Part shown: one piece after another, positions 10,258 through 23,000 of the stretch
Layout of the letters: every line of letters starts with the position of its first letter
Numbering within the stretch: position 1 is the first letter of the stretch
From: Botrytis cinerea B05.10
Taxonomy: Eukaryota > Ascomycota > Leotiomycetes > Helotiales > Sclerotiniaceae
DNA: 64,000 nucleotides
Assembly (NCBI RefSeq): GCF_000143535.2
Contig: NC_037310.1
Coordinates: forward strand, 806,001 to 870,000
Reading direction: 5' to 3'
Program-made: the position numbers and the translations under genes
The notes under the pieces: generated by a model
What the model saw: only the letters and a program-made list of their open reading frames with translations
Databases searched by the model: none
Told to the model about the DNA's origin: nothing

Positions 10258-11946
10258 ATTTACCATACTGACTGTTTTAGTCTTTGCCGACTTCTAATTC
10301 TTTGTATATTTGTTCGAACTTTCGTGGCACCGATGTTAATTATCTCGGCTCCACGATCAACACACTCCAGCATGGAGCTACCTCAATAATTAAGGAGTTG
10401 GATGGACGTTTATACTCGCTGGCGCAGCACGTCTTTAGATAAGGTACTCGGTGCATTTTCCCCGGGTTCTTCAATTACTTTGATGGCAGAAGTTAAAGCT
10501 CTTATTACGCTTCAAGCCTCTTCGTTTCATTCTGAATATGTAGTTCTCATTCTCAGTATATAGTTTTCGGTTTCAGTGCATAGTTTTCATTTCGATTTGT
10601 TTATAGGTTGGAAATGGCATATACTCCTAAATTGACCTATCAAGCATCAAGCTCGCCGGTCTTGTATATTTCCAAAATGGCTAAAGGTTTCGGTTGGTCC
10701 ATTAACATCGCATTAAATTTGGGGGTTCTTTCTCAAAAGGCTTGTTTGAACTTTACAAAGAGTTATCTTTTGTTAGAACTTTGAAAGAACTTGGAGATGG
10801 ATTATCATACTTCTTCTGCTTAAACAAATTCTCTCCCTCTCTGTGAAACATGTGCAATGAGATATGTGATGAGTCTTGATAGTTGGCGATGTTAGGTGGG
10901 TGTATTTCTCCCACATTTTATTTATTGTCACATCCAAGAATTACATGTCGTGAAAATAAGCATGTGGAGACTCAAGCACCAATTACTAAATCAGCGTTCC
11001 ACTAATGCGAGTATGTAACCTTGTGCTTACCTTTCGTAGACATTAGTCTCTTTCAAAGTGTGGGGAGTTAAAACTTGGTAGTGACAAGGATGAAATACGA
11101 GTACGTGATTTGAGATGAGGTTTGAGATGAACTGAATTGCAACCGCTTGTGCTTTTTTTTAATGATAGGGGTACATACTAGGAACCGAGATGATAAGAGA
11201 TGAACAGTCACTTAATGTTACGAGAGCATTGATTATTTACTCACGCCTGATGTCGTGCAAATTTACCTCTCGATGTTTGGTAATCTCATGATGTTTTGGG
11301 AATTCTCATCTTAACATGCAGAAAGTCTGGGTGTCAATTCTCATCCAGTCTAAAATATTCCAAACCTCACTTATCACAAAATTAAGTGTAGAATGCCAAT
11401 CTTCAAGCCCGAGTTCGAACACTCGTCTGCTGTTATCCCGCAACCCTGGCACCGAATCAGGGGCATTTCAAGCTGAATGGGTGGAAATGATAGTGTCTAA
11501 CAAGCAACACGCATCGTGAGCCAATCAGATCCTTGCAAACTTCCTGCTGGTACAACGATATTATCTTGGATATTTAAAATACATGCCTTCCATTAAACTT
11601 GCGAACTTACCATTCCATTACTCTTAAGTCAAGTTTCTAAATCACGTACTAGATAATTGATAGTAGGCCAAATCTCTTCAGGTTCTGATATCCCCAGAAA
11701 AGATAATTAGGTGAAGAAGGCGATGTAAAAAACCCAGAGGATTCATTTTGCTTCTGTAACAAAAGTGTTCTCACGAATGTCTTTCTTCCCTACAAGTGCC
11801 ATCATCTTCCATGAATGGACTGCTACGAAATCTGGATATCACACGCTTATTAAAAGAATAACTATACACCCTTTTTGCTTCCTTCCGCCAAAGCGGATAT
11901 GCTCAGCCGGCCTATAGGGAGCCATCGTCGACCACTGCCATAATAT
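10258..11946. other. Gene-free interval between MAT1-1-1 and SLA2
   Basis: About 1.7 kb of AT-rich sequence between the MAT1-1-1 stop and the SLA2 stop (convergent genes). The first part is MAT1-1-1 3' UTR and includes a three-copy 20-bp repeat. No HMG-box could be recognised in any frame by eye. A slightly GC-richer stretch at about 11390-11520 reads open in one frame (an ORF at 11316-11519), but I do not recognise the product. The SLA2-side idiomorph border probably falls here. Confidence 0.5.
10537..10596. repeat. 20-bp degenerate tandem repeat, three copies
   Basis: Three adjacent 20-bp units (10537-10556, 10557-10576, 10577-10596) share the core TAGTTYTCRKTYTCAG. The third copy has diverged at its 3' end. 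They lie about 280 bp after the MAT1-1-1 stop codon, probably in or just past its 3' UTR. Confidence 0.7.
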
Positions 11947-14900
11947 CTACTCTTCCAAATAAGATATCTTTCGCATCTCACCCAACCTCTTCCTCGCCGC
12001 CGACAAATTGTTTTCGAGTTGTAAAATTTCAACCTGTGAGCATAAATGTTAGTAATACAAAAAAAGTTCCATACGGGGAAACTTACCTGCTGTTCCATTT
12101 CTCTGACTTTGAATTCATGCGCCCCAAGCTTGGCGTAATCTTCTCCTTCAATATCTTGATCCCGATCTTTGATCATGCTTTGCACTTGTCTGACAAGAGT
12201 CCTGCAAGCTGCGCCAACAGCTTTACTAGCTTGCTCCAGGCTCTCTTGGCTCTTGCTCATGAAACCGGCCTTGACTCTGCTAGCAGCGACCAACTGAGCT
12301 GTGGAGGCTGCAACATCATTGGAAGCTACAATGAGTTGTTCCGGACTGTTGCGCCCAGAAAGAACTCCATCTGCAGTCTCAATCAATGTGTTGGTTGATG
12401 TAGCCACTGCTTTGGCGGCAGAGATGAGACCCTCAGTCCATCGGTTGTTTTTCTTGTAGAAAGCTGTCTTGGATGATGAGCCACGACCAGCCTGAACAAT
12501 TTCTTGCTGAGTAACAGTAGCCGCTTTGATTAATCTGGCAATGGCATTTGTAACGGCAATGGCAGCATCAAGTATTGAATCGTGTATCTCAAGTTTGTAC
12601 GTTGAGTATTGATCCTTGGGTTTGGATTTGAGCTTTGCTAGACGTGCAGCGGCAGCAGCAATTGCATCAGCGGCCTTGGTAAGCTCATTGTCAACCAAGT
12701 CTCCCAAGTCGCCTTTATTGTTTGTAAGTTTACCGCTGTTTGGCGCAAATGTGTCTACAAGTTTGTTCAAGCGTTGCAAATGGATCTGTACCTCATTGTT
12801 GCTATTGATGACAACCTCAGTTCGCTGCATTGGATCCATGCCATCAAGTCGGAAACTTTGTAGGGCACGGAAAAATGTAACTGTAGACTGCGCTGATTGG
12901 CGTGCACCACTGGTAAGCTGGTCGGCCTTCTTGTCATCTGTCGCAAGCCTTGTGAGACCCTTGGTATTACTAAGTACGTCGGAAATGGAGCTGGCAAAAA
13001 CGTTGATAGTTCGAATGATTTCAGCATGAGTACTGTTTGGACCATCCGCTATAAAATTGTTGAATGCCGTGGCAAATTCGGTAGCACTTGCTGAAGCTTT
13101 TTCGATTTGCGAAAGGACATAAGATGGGGTTGCATTCTGGTTACCAGCTTGCATAGTAGAATCAAGCTCGTAAAGAGCGTCATCAACACGCTGGACTCCA
13201 CTCTGAAGTACTGAATCGATGATGTCGTTGATCTTGTCAATATTTGAGAGGAGCATAGCATCAATCTCTCCATCCAAGGCCTGATCAGTGTCGCCTTTCG
13301 ACATCTCGAGCTCATTGAGTCTGATCAGTGCGTCGTCCAAACTTTGCTTGTAAACCTCCAATTCGTCTTCTTTGTCCTTGAGCAGTCTTTCGGCATCTGA
13401 GCCACCTTCACTGTATTTGGCATGGACATCCTGTAATGCTCGGGTTTTGTTGCGAAGAGCCTCCTCGAGATCTGCCATTTCACGATTGTACTTGGAAAGC
13501 ATCGTGGACAATTCGTTGCCCTTACTTCGCTCCAAATTGTCGGCACGATCGAGAGCCATACGAAGCTCGCGCTTAAGCTTCTCAACTTCCTCCCGATTAC
13601 CACCGGTGAGACGGTCTTTCTCATGCAAAGCTCTGTCTCTTTCTCTGATCATATCAGCGAGCTCAAGATTCTTGGTCTTGATCTCTCGCTCCAACTTTTC
13701 CCGCTTGTCGATTGCTTCCTGAGCTGAAGCTGCTTTCAGCTGAACACTCTTAAATCTCTGAAGTAAATCGAGATGTTCGTGTCGCAATTGTGAGTATAGC
13801 TTCGCAAGTGCTTCGTATTTAGTCCTCCAAGTGTTGACTTGCTCTTGTAAAGCTTTGATTTGGTCCTCCTTACTTCCAATCTGTTGCCCATAGCTGTTTT
13901 GCAGCTGTGCAAGTTCATTCTCTAGTGCTTTTAACTTCTGGTCATATTGTTGTAGCAGAAGTTGATTGTTTGCATACTGTGCTCGAGCCTCGAAGTTCTC
14001 CCGTTCGAGTTCCGCCATACGACCAAAAGTTTGTTGTTGAGATTGTTGCAACATCAATTGTTCTTGCTCTCGTCTTTGCTGTTCAGCCAGTTGACGCAGC
14101 TGTTCCTCATAGTTCTGTTGCGCTTGCTGTTGTGCTTGCTGTTGCGCTAGCATTTGTTGTCTCTGCTGCTCCGCTAGCACTCTCTGTTGTTCCTCATACT
14201 CCCTGTTCTGTCGATCCTGTTCACTCTTCCAGAACTCGCCGATTTCATCGGGTTCCTCTGTCCTAGTTGGTTTTGGAGGCGAGATTGGTCTCTCAATCTC
14301 TTGTTTCGGTCGCTGGGGTAATCTGGGAGCCGAATCATCTTCGGAAAGGAGATTGGGTGGGTCTTGCGGTAGCTTTGGCACAGTGATCAAGCTTGTGAGG
14401 TATCGAAGGTTAGAGCATTCGTAGTAAAACTTTACAAGGCGATGATGTTGGGAATCGTACTTTTCTCTCAAGGGCGCAAGAGCATCTTCGTCACCGGTTG
14501 CTGCATGTCACGTCAGAATACGATATTTAGATGTGAGCTTCCTAACATACTTGTGTGCATAGCCCGTAACATGCTCGTGATGAACTTGTAGATTCCATAA
14601 CTCTCTTGGACCAATGGAACCAAGGCCGATATTCTGCATTCGTTGTGACCTCCATTTCGAAAATGCGCAAATATTAGTTTCTGGAACCTTTCGATCTTGT
14701 CCTGTAAAGTCATAAGATCTGAAATGGTTTCGTAACCTTCATTTGGGTCATTGATCCCCTTTAAGCTGATGTACTCCTCGTATTCAAATGTTCCATTAAA
14801 GTCAGGATGCTGTTGGTGGAAATTCAATTTGGACATCAAAAAGTTGACATATTCTTTTATCAGAGGTCCATAACCCCGCATACCTTCGCCAGACATGCCT

Positions 14901-15433
14901 CTGTTCAAACTGTCGAGCCAACTTCGATTCGCCATGGCTTCACGCAGAGTCGATGGGTGACCCTCTTGTAGAACCTTGTGGACGGTGATCAACGCCTTGA
15001 ATGTTTGGACCTCATCTGCAAGAATGGGTTGTCTGTGAAAACGGGTTGAAGTTAGTCATTTCCGTCTTCTTCCATTTCTTCATATAATTGGAGTCTCATG
15101 AAGTTCTGATGCACGGTATGGTGCCTTTGCAATGCATATACAAAAGGGTTTTAGACTGACACTTTCATACCAGCCCAGAAGGCACCCGAGCTGTTATGGT
15201 CCCATGTGTAAACAATACAGCTACGAACATGTTTGCGTTTCGGCGCGGTCTCCTCGATGCTTGTAGCTTTTCGAATGTTGATCGCAAGTTCTGCCTCGGA
15301 TCTGATCGAATGTAACAAAGTCAGTACAGTTCATAGTTTGCCAATAATAGGGGATAGAAAGCCTGAGAAGCCCGAAATTCCCGCAAACTTACTTGGTATG
15401 ATCCACGTTTCTGGCAGATGTCGCGTACGACAT
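11947..15433 (-). CDS. SLA2: Sla2/End4 endocytic adaptor (ANTH and I/LWEQ talin-like domains)
   Basis: Sla2 (Hip1R homologue) links clathrin-coated endocytic sites and PI(4,5)P2 membranes to cortical actin. SLA2 is the standard second flank of ascomycete MAT loci. Five inferred exons on the minus strand: 15433-15393, 15301-15161, 15032-14551, 14500-12087 and 12033-11947, giving 1054 residues. The N-terminal ANTH domain shows EETAPKRKHVRSCIVYTWDH, ALITVHKVLQEGHPSTLREA, FEYEEYISLKGI and IYKFITSMLRAMHT. A Pro- and Gln-rich region (HHRLVKFYYECSNL, then QQ-rich) leads into a long coiled coil (about residues 380-640). The C-terminal I/LWEQ actin-binding module ends in VEILQLENNLSAARKRLGEM and LEE. 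The second intron has an atypical GTCAGT donor, chosen because only this join gives the conserved MKVQPILADEVQ. Length and architecture match fungal Sla2. Confidence 0.93.
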
Positions 15434-16049
15434 GGTTGGGAGCGTCTAGAGCGCAAAATGTACAATAGTAGAGAGGGTAAATATGAAAAGAATTATCTAG
15501 GTTGAAGTGTCGGAAACACCAAAAGATTAATAAGATGAAGGTGTTGTACCGAGATATTGATAATGAATACTGTTCTGGTACTGGCCGGCAGCTTGCTTGT
15601 ACGGGGGTAAGTTTTAGTGGAGCTGCGTAATGGGGCGGTCAATTTTATGCCATGGAGCTCTCTGTGGCTGTGCAGTGTTGCATACGAATGAATGATGCAC
15701 GCCCAGGAAACGCCCTAATGTTCTTGCAAAGTCAATAATCTTATATTAATGCAATCTCATCTCATGATAATAAAAGGTATTACTACTAGAACTGAATTGT
15801 CGTGATGTAATCTTGTATTTATGCTTGTATTTATGAGATTACTTTGCTACTGGTATCTCATCATTCGTTGCATATGTCCGTCCAGTCCCTACATGTCATT
15901 TCTATGAACCATACAACGCCGTGCCAAATGTAGGATAACCAAGTCCTCATTTCCTATATGAACCCAACAAATTTGTACTTATACTGCGCCACTCATGCGC
16001 CAGACTTATTCGAAAGATCAAGGTAAAAGCCAAACCCCCAATATCATAC
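15434..16049. other. SLA2 upstream region and 3' region of the SMP-domain gene
   Basis: 616 bp without a supported gene. It should contain the SLA2 promoter (SLA2 reads leftward from 15433) and the 3' UTR of the minus-strand SMP-domain gene that stops at 16050. No distinct motif recognised. Confidence 0.45.
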
Positions 16050-19000
16050 TCAAAGACCTACGTCTTCATCAACAAAAGTGCTTTTAGTCCGAGCCTCTCG
16101 CTCCTGTGCTGCCATCCACGAGGGTAACTTATGCCCATCTTCCTCAGGGCTAGTTGAGGCGACCCGACGTGGGTACCGCCTCTTTGGAAGTTGGGGTGGC
16201 TCACGAGCAACGGAAGTAGCGGGCGAAGGAACATCAGTCTTAGGTTGTTGGTGTTCTTCCAGCGTCTCGTCCACGTCATCTACCCATGGCTGCATATATT
16301 GAGGTGAATCTTCAGTTACCGGCGTCGTTGGTTCTGATGGTGCCGACACAACTAGGAGACCATCGTCTCCAGTATCAACATTCTTCCGAGAATTGCGTCT
16401 GGGTAAAGGAGGTGGCGGAGTAGTGTGATGCTGACGTCTGGTAGGTGATTCTGTTTGGTGTCTTTGCTGCAAAACAGGAGGAGGCATTGGCTTCCGCTTA
16501 GGCACGGGGATAGGGGCTGTTTTTGTCTTCTTGTCTGGTAGAGGTAAAGGAACTCCGGGAGGAGGTAGCGGTTGTCCACGGCCCATGACGCGCGGCTGGG
16601 CTGGCTCCGTTGACTCTGATGAGTTGCCTCCCCTATGCTCATTACGTCGTTGGAGAGCGTTCCACTGTAAAGCCAATGTTAGCCTGCACTCAAGGAACAT
16701 AAGCATACTTAGGATGGACGATATGTAGTGTCATAAAGTAGATGCACTAGCTAAGCAATGATCAGAGGGGAAATCATGATAAACTTACACCCCAGGTTTT
16801 AGCTGTTGCCGCTGCGTTGGTAACAGCGGCAAGAGACAATCGTTTAGTTTCCGACGTTGATGATTTTGCTGAAGATGTGGTATTCTCACGCTTCGGAGGA
16901 CCCAACCCTGTAGGAGTCGAAAATTCTGACTTTATTGATGCAGTACTCAAACTCGCAGGACTCGAGGGGTAAGAATTTATGCTGGACTTATCAGTGAGCA
17001 ATGATGGCTCCAAAGAAGCTTGCGGTATCGAATTGCTCATAGACGCTTTCTCCGAATGTGAGGAGCCCCTCGAAGATGATGAGGAATGGCTGCTACTCAG
17101 TTTAACATTTTTCGGTCGACTGGGAGACTCGGTAGGAATTTGTGCAGCGGGTTCTGTTTTTGCGGATAATTTAGCCATAGAAATTGCCGCGTGATCTCCG
17201 TTGGGAGGGCTCGAAGGCTTGAATGCGTCCGCGTTAGTTATGTCAGTAGTGACCACCGGAGAAGAGGCGTTAGCGAAGGATCCCGAACGAAGGGCTCGTG
17301 GCTTGTCGCCCGTCGAAGGTCGCACATCAACCCCAGTAGAAGAGCTACCAGACAATGGGCTGACAAGATTCGAAGTGGATTTTATGCCTTTGCGTGAATG
17401 CATCGTACTAGAAAGGTTGGTATCAAGCACAGGAGCGCTATAGCTCTTTTCTATCTGTGGCGCAGGTGTTGTAGATTCGTCGTTCTCGGCTTCTAGAGTT
17501 TCTACCTCTTCTACGTCTCCATCCTCAGCGGCAAGAGTTTCGGCATCTTGAGAACGTTCCGCGCGTCGGTCATCTGCCCAGATGCCACCTCTCCATAGCT
17601 TGTCTACAGTACTGGCAAATGGCGAATCATCCCAATTGGGGAAGACTAAACTCTCAGCGATGACTTCCTTGATCCTATTCTCGATCTGGCGAAGAATCAA
17701 AGTATATGTAATCTGCCGTGAGCTTACAATGGGCTCTATTGACATGTCTATCTTTGGCATTGTTTCAAATGTAATCCATAGCCTATTTGAGGGAGGCGGC
17801 TTAATTCGGAGGAGAATGTGCCCCTCAATCTTCTTCAAAACAACTGCTAACAGTAGTTCTACTTCTCGAGCTTTAAAGCGGGCGCCAAGCTCAAGACGAG
17901 CTATGGCAGCAACTTCGAGACGAAAGTTACCTGTATAGCGAATATCAGCCTCCACAATAAGCTGTCCATCTACGGTCAAATCCTTCAAACGTGGATTCGT
18001 GATCACTGGTGCTGCCTCTCCCATATCAACATTGCGAAGAGTAATTTGCCTTAAAAAGTTAGGGGTTTTGACTCTTGATATCTTCTTGGTGATCTTTGCG
18101 CGAAGGAAATCCTCAATTTCTGGTGTCTTGTAAAGCGCAAGAAATATCCGGCCAACTAGAGCATTAATCCATCTGGTCTGAAGGTGTTCTTCGGATGAGT
18201 GCAGCCTCTGGACAAGAGTGATGATATCTTTCACATCATACTGCAACGGGACCGGTGGTTTTGGGCTCGAGTCCGACTCTTGGTTCCGCAGAAGCGCGAA
18301 ATAGAAATCTTCCTTATCAGAACAATTCTCGGAAAATAAATAGAAGGGTTGAGATGGTTTGCCATCGGCAGTCATCTCTCCAACACCTTGCTTCCTTGAC
18401 AAGCAAATGGCATTTCTCTTAATGAACAGTTCTCCTTCTGGTGTAATATCATTTAGTCCCGAGTATATGCTAACATCGTGATGTGCCAAAGACACTACGT
18501 AACGAACTTCGAGTTGCTCATCATCATCAAACAGCATTAAATGCCCATGCCTAGCATAATCGTCAGTATGCCCTAAATAGTCGGAGAAATTGAGATCTTC
18601 CGCGGGAATTACCTCAAGACCACGTAGAACACGTTGCCGCCCTTTTTCTGTGGTTTCCCCGCTGTCTTATTATCTAATGGACCATTACTTGTCTTTCTCT
18701 CAAACAGGCTTCTATACATGCTCTGATAAACGCTGGGACTGGGCGCAGAGACTGTAGTCGATCCAGTGGGTGTTGTTCGTTCCGGCGGCTTCCCATTCAC
18801 TCCGCCTGGTGAGTATTCCCTGCAAATAGCAAAATATCCAGCAGCTACATCCGCTTCATGGTTGTTGTGAAGTTGAAACTTCTCACCCAGGGATTTCTGT
18901 GCGGATTTGATAGCATCAACATCATCACCAGGTCGAGATATTGGGTCGTAATCTTTTCGTGATTCGGCGTCGTCGCGAACTGGAAAGGTCAAGTATGCGT

Positions 19001-19085
19001 GAAGTAATACGGCTGTTACGACGAGAGGAAGAAATGTGAGACCACCTAAGCAATAGATGAAAAGAAACCATGTTAAACCTCCCAT
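16050..19085 (-). CDS. SMP-domain lipid-transfer protein, Nvj2/TEX2-like
   Basis: Three inferred exons on the minus strand (19085-18613, 18550-16789, 16664-16050), 949 residues. The chosen ATG begins MGGLTWFLFIYCLGGLTFLP, a membrane segment running to about residue 32. The frame extends upstream, but without this topology. Next come a PH-like region (about 155-290: HGHLMLFDDDEQLEVRYVVS, VSIYSGL, ENCSDKEDFYFAL) and an SMP/TULIP region (about 300-510) with RWINALVGRIFLALYKTPE, FLRQITLRNVDMG, VEADIRYTGNFRLEVAA and TLILRQIENRIKEVIAESL. This is the architecture of Nvj2-type ER proteins, which move lipids at ER-organelle contact sites. The C-terminal ~430 residues are Ser/Pro-rich and low complexity, with a conserved-looking KTWGWNALQRR formed at the last splice junction. 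Identity as an SMP-domain protein is strong. Equivalence to yeast NVJ2 is inferred. Confidence 0.85.
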
Positions 19086-20076
19086 TATGATGTCGCCTTC
19101 ATGTATAGAGACGGAAGGGTTGTAATTAACGGACCATCTCCATGAGATCAAATAGGTAAATTCGGGTGTAGTGTGGGAGGAAACAGCATTTGGGAAGTTA
19201 ATGATGTTTAACAATTCAAAGAAAGCAAGGCATCTAAAACATGTGGCGACGTCAGACCTGTAAACGCCGGACAATCCTTGGGTTACCTTTCTAGAGAATT
19301 GTGGACAGTGAATTTGATTATAAAAAGAAATAACTGAAAAGTTATGATTTTCCTAGTGGTGATAAAGGCTGTTTCTCTCATTCATGCAATGTCTCACATC
19401 CGGCATGCAAATCGAAAGATAACTTATTAAGTAGGTTTGAGAGGACTAGATTGGTAGCAAGCTAACAATAATAAGTGAAGGAGGGGAATATTGTAGAGCT
19501 TGGACAAAAAGTTTGATTTAATCCATTATCAATGCTCACCGGGGGTTGTGTTTTCATCCACCTCTCCAAAACATTAGCTACAACAACTGTCTGAGAATCG
19601 TCAGATTTAAAAAGTACCTACATAATATGATACCGATGATAGTCAGTTGTCTGTGATTACATTTGCATTTGAACATGCATTATCTTGATACCTATAGCAA
19701 GTACATATGAAGTCATTCTTATCATATGGTGATGCCAACAAGATATTTTCAGTGCTATATATTGATTACACTTTCATAATTGTAGTTCACCCACGTTCGC
19801 TTTTTATACTGCAAAATTTTCATTCTAAATTTCGTAAACTATCCTTATCCTGTCTTACACCAACTCTTTCTATGTATATCCAAGAGCAGGAAAGAAAGAA
19901 GTAGAAGCAGGCCGGCCAACCTCTCAAGTTACAACACCAATCAATATCCATCATTCATAGCATTCATTTGCTTTGGTAGTTTTAAAATATCATATTTCTA
20001 AGATCATGCCTCTGCAATTATAATACGAGATCATTGAAAGTCTTCTGATTGCAAAAATAAACAAAAAAACTGCTAA
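19086..20076. other. Upstream region of the SMP-domain gene and 3' region of REV3
   Basis: About 990 bp, AT-rich, with no supported gene. It carries the promoter of the leftward SMP-domain gene and the 3' UTR of REV3. The ORFs here (for example 65 codons at 19707-19904) have no recognisable product. Confidence 0.45.
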
Positions 20077-23000
20077 TTACCACTCAAGGTTTGTGAAATC
20101 TACCTCCGTTTCCAAAGTTGCTGATAGAGCTTGCATAGCTGGCACCATGAAGGCCCTTTCCGTTTTCAGTCTCGCCCTCTGTCTCGTCCTTGTATAAAAT
20201 ACAGGACAGTCCATACTATCGCATTTCACTTCCTCTAGTGGAGATAAACCAGAACAGCCCTGGCAAACGCTCTGGATGTCTAGAAACTTCTTTTCCTCAA
20301 TGTTGAGTCTAGTCTGTAGAGAAAGCATCGACTCAGGAGCATTGGACTGACACTCAGGGCAGAGAAATCCTTCGGTCTCAAGTTTATCCTTGCAAACGAG
20401 ACATGATGATGATTTCATGTATGACTCGAGCGTTTTCTTGTTTATTGCCAGCTCTCCAAGTTGTCCTTGATCCAGATTAACCTCGAGTCGGCGAACGCGC
20501 TGAACTTTGGGCGTTTCATCATACCAACTTCTGACGTTGGCACCCATAAGGTTGAAGATTCGTTCTAGTGGTGGAATCAGATTTTTAGAGATGTAGTATT
20601 CCGCATCTAGCTCGCTGTGATCGCTATTAAGAAGTTCTTCAGGCGCGACACAACGATCAATTAATCGAGCTCCCGGAGCGCCCGTGACGACCACATATGG
20701 AACTCGTTCACCATACTGTGGCTCTGTTCGTGCATCTTCTAACATTTTTTTGGTGCTAATAAGAGCTCCTGCAGGTGGTGGACCTTTGTTACTATACGTT
20801 CCAAGCTTGACTTCTCTCGCAAAGCAAAAGTCTTGAATAGATACAGAGCCTTTCATGATTTTGTCGCATTGTTCTTGAAAATAGGATTTTACTTGACTAA
20901 GATCAGCTGTGCGAAAGAGTATCTTGAGAGCTTTTTCTTCGATTTTTTGCTCAGCTGGAGTGCCATCACGTCGTACGGTCTCGATGCCTTTCGCGTCGAA
21001 CTCAGGATCGATTTGTGACTTGCTCTCGTACTTAAAGCCCACATATCGCTTCTTAGCCAGAAGCACGCAAGGATGATACACCTTCTCGAATTTGAGCTTG
21101 ACGGGACGTGGATTCATGTTGGTGACCGTTTTTGCAATCTCATTTCCAATATCGAATGCTTCATCTTTGCTGCGACCTTTCAGGTAGACAAATAAGCTAT
21201 CGGTATCTCCGTAAACCACCTCTGCACCCCATCGCTTGACCGAGTGAATAAGTGCAATGGCCTTTTCAAGTGTTTCTCGCCCGGTTTGAACAATACTGTC
21301 AGCAATCTCTGAGCATGGCATGCGACCAGAAAACGATGCAGATGTATATCCGTATGTAACGTTGGCAATAAGTTTCAGGGCAAGCTGCCTATTATTTAAT
21401 AACCGCTGTAGCGCTTTGTCCTCCTTGTCAAGCTTCATCCCACTCTTCACCATAACACGAGTTTCGAGGATTTCCCCCAACATTTTGGCTAGGAGACTCT
21501 TCCGAATGTTTGGCTTTGCATACATCATTCCATTGGGAGCAATGTTAATGTGGTCTTTTAGTAACTCCAACAGCCTATCCTCCCTTGTATATTCAGTGAA
21601 ACCCATTTTATTAGTGCCTCGCCAATTTACGACTCGTCCTAGATACGTCGAATAGCAATAATTATAAGCAATCATAACACTAGGATACAAACTTTGAAAA
21701 TCAAGAACAAGTAATGGACTACTGTAAAAAGCACTTTGAGGCTCCATGACAAGGGGAAGACATTCCAAAGCATTTTGGCCACCCACTTGTTTTCGGCTAG
21801 GAGATATTAAGATGAAGTTCTCTGGTTTTGCAATACGAAACATCAGAGACTCTACCTTAAATTGTGAACCACGAGAGAAAACCGAGAAGAAATCAACACC
21901 CAAAAGCCGTGCTTGTTCGCTTGTACGCGGGATCAATTCGGTCTGCTCAAGTATTTCTAGATTGAGTTCTACATGGGACACATAGTATGCGAGCACTTTA
22001 GACAAATCTCGGGCCGTCCCATTGGTATACCAGTTCCTTAGATCGGCCCATGAATAGTGCGGAATCCGCCGGTGAAGTAAATGGAAAGCCACATTTTCCA
22101 ATGTATGTTGGAGGAGGTTCAGCTCGGCTCGCATCGCCCTCCAGATGTTGATTATATGTCGGCCTGTAACACGAATCGTGGATGTATTATCAAAACCCCA
22201 TTTGTCGTTATCCTTGCCAAAACGTCCATAAGATTGATCTTTCATACGCGAGAACTCATCACAAAGATCGTAGTCGTATTTCGTTCTTGCGCGTTCAATA
22301 AGATACCCCCAAGATCCACCGTGAACCTCGAAACCTGTCAGGATGTCTGGATCGCACTCCCGCACAATTTCGACAATACGAACAAGCAGATCAAGTTCAG
22401 AAGTTTCTGCGTGCACCTCGAATGGAACTTGATTGGAGATCTTCTCGGCAACGTTGTTTTCATCAGCGGACAAGACAGCGATCCCCAACTTTGAGGGGCT
22501 ACCTTCAATACCATTATCGTCCGCTTGAAAGCAGAAGAAAATACATTGAATTTCATCCTCTTCGGGATTGGGCACAAAACCCCCTCGTGTGTTAACATGA
22601 ACCTCTAGACTCATGACGCTCATGTATTGAGCCTCACGTTGAACGTTAATAGTCTTTCCGTTTTGTGTATATTTGAAGCCATGCGGGTTCTTTTGAGTTG
22701 GGCCGTCAATTTGTGAAAGCTTCGCCTCCTTTCGGTGCTTGCTGGCCGACTTGGATGGTGCGCCCCTCTTCGGCTTTTCGGGTGTACTATTATTAGTCTT
22801 AGAATCCTCATCACGAGCCCAGATGTGCACTTTCGCATAACTAGGCGGCGTTTCTGTGAAAGTCCAAGCTCGAAGACTGCACTCGCGACGCCGATGATGA
22901 TACAATTCTTCGTCTTTGATTCTGTCGGGGAGAACAACAGATCCAAGCCCAAAAGTTGCATCTGAGGTTGCAGACGAATCAAAGTCAGGAAGGAATGGCA

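Noticed and set aside
11390..11440. GTTCGAAC-containing segment resembling a tRNA T-arm
   Set aside because: The flanking bases cannot form the T-stem or acceptor stem, and there is no A-box at the right distance.
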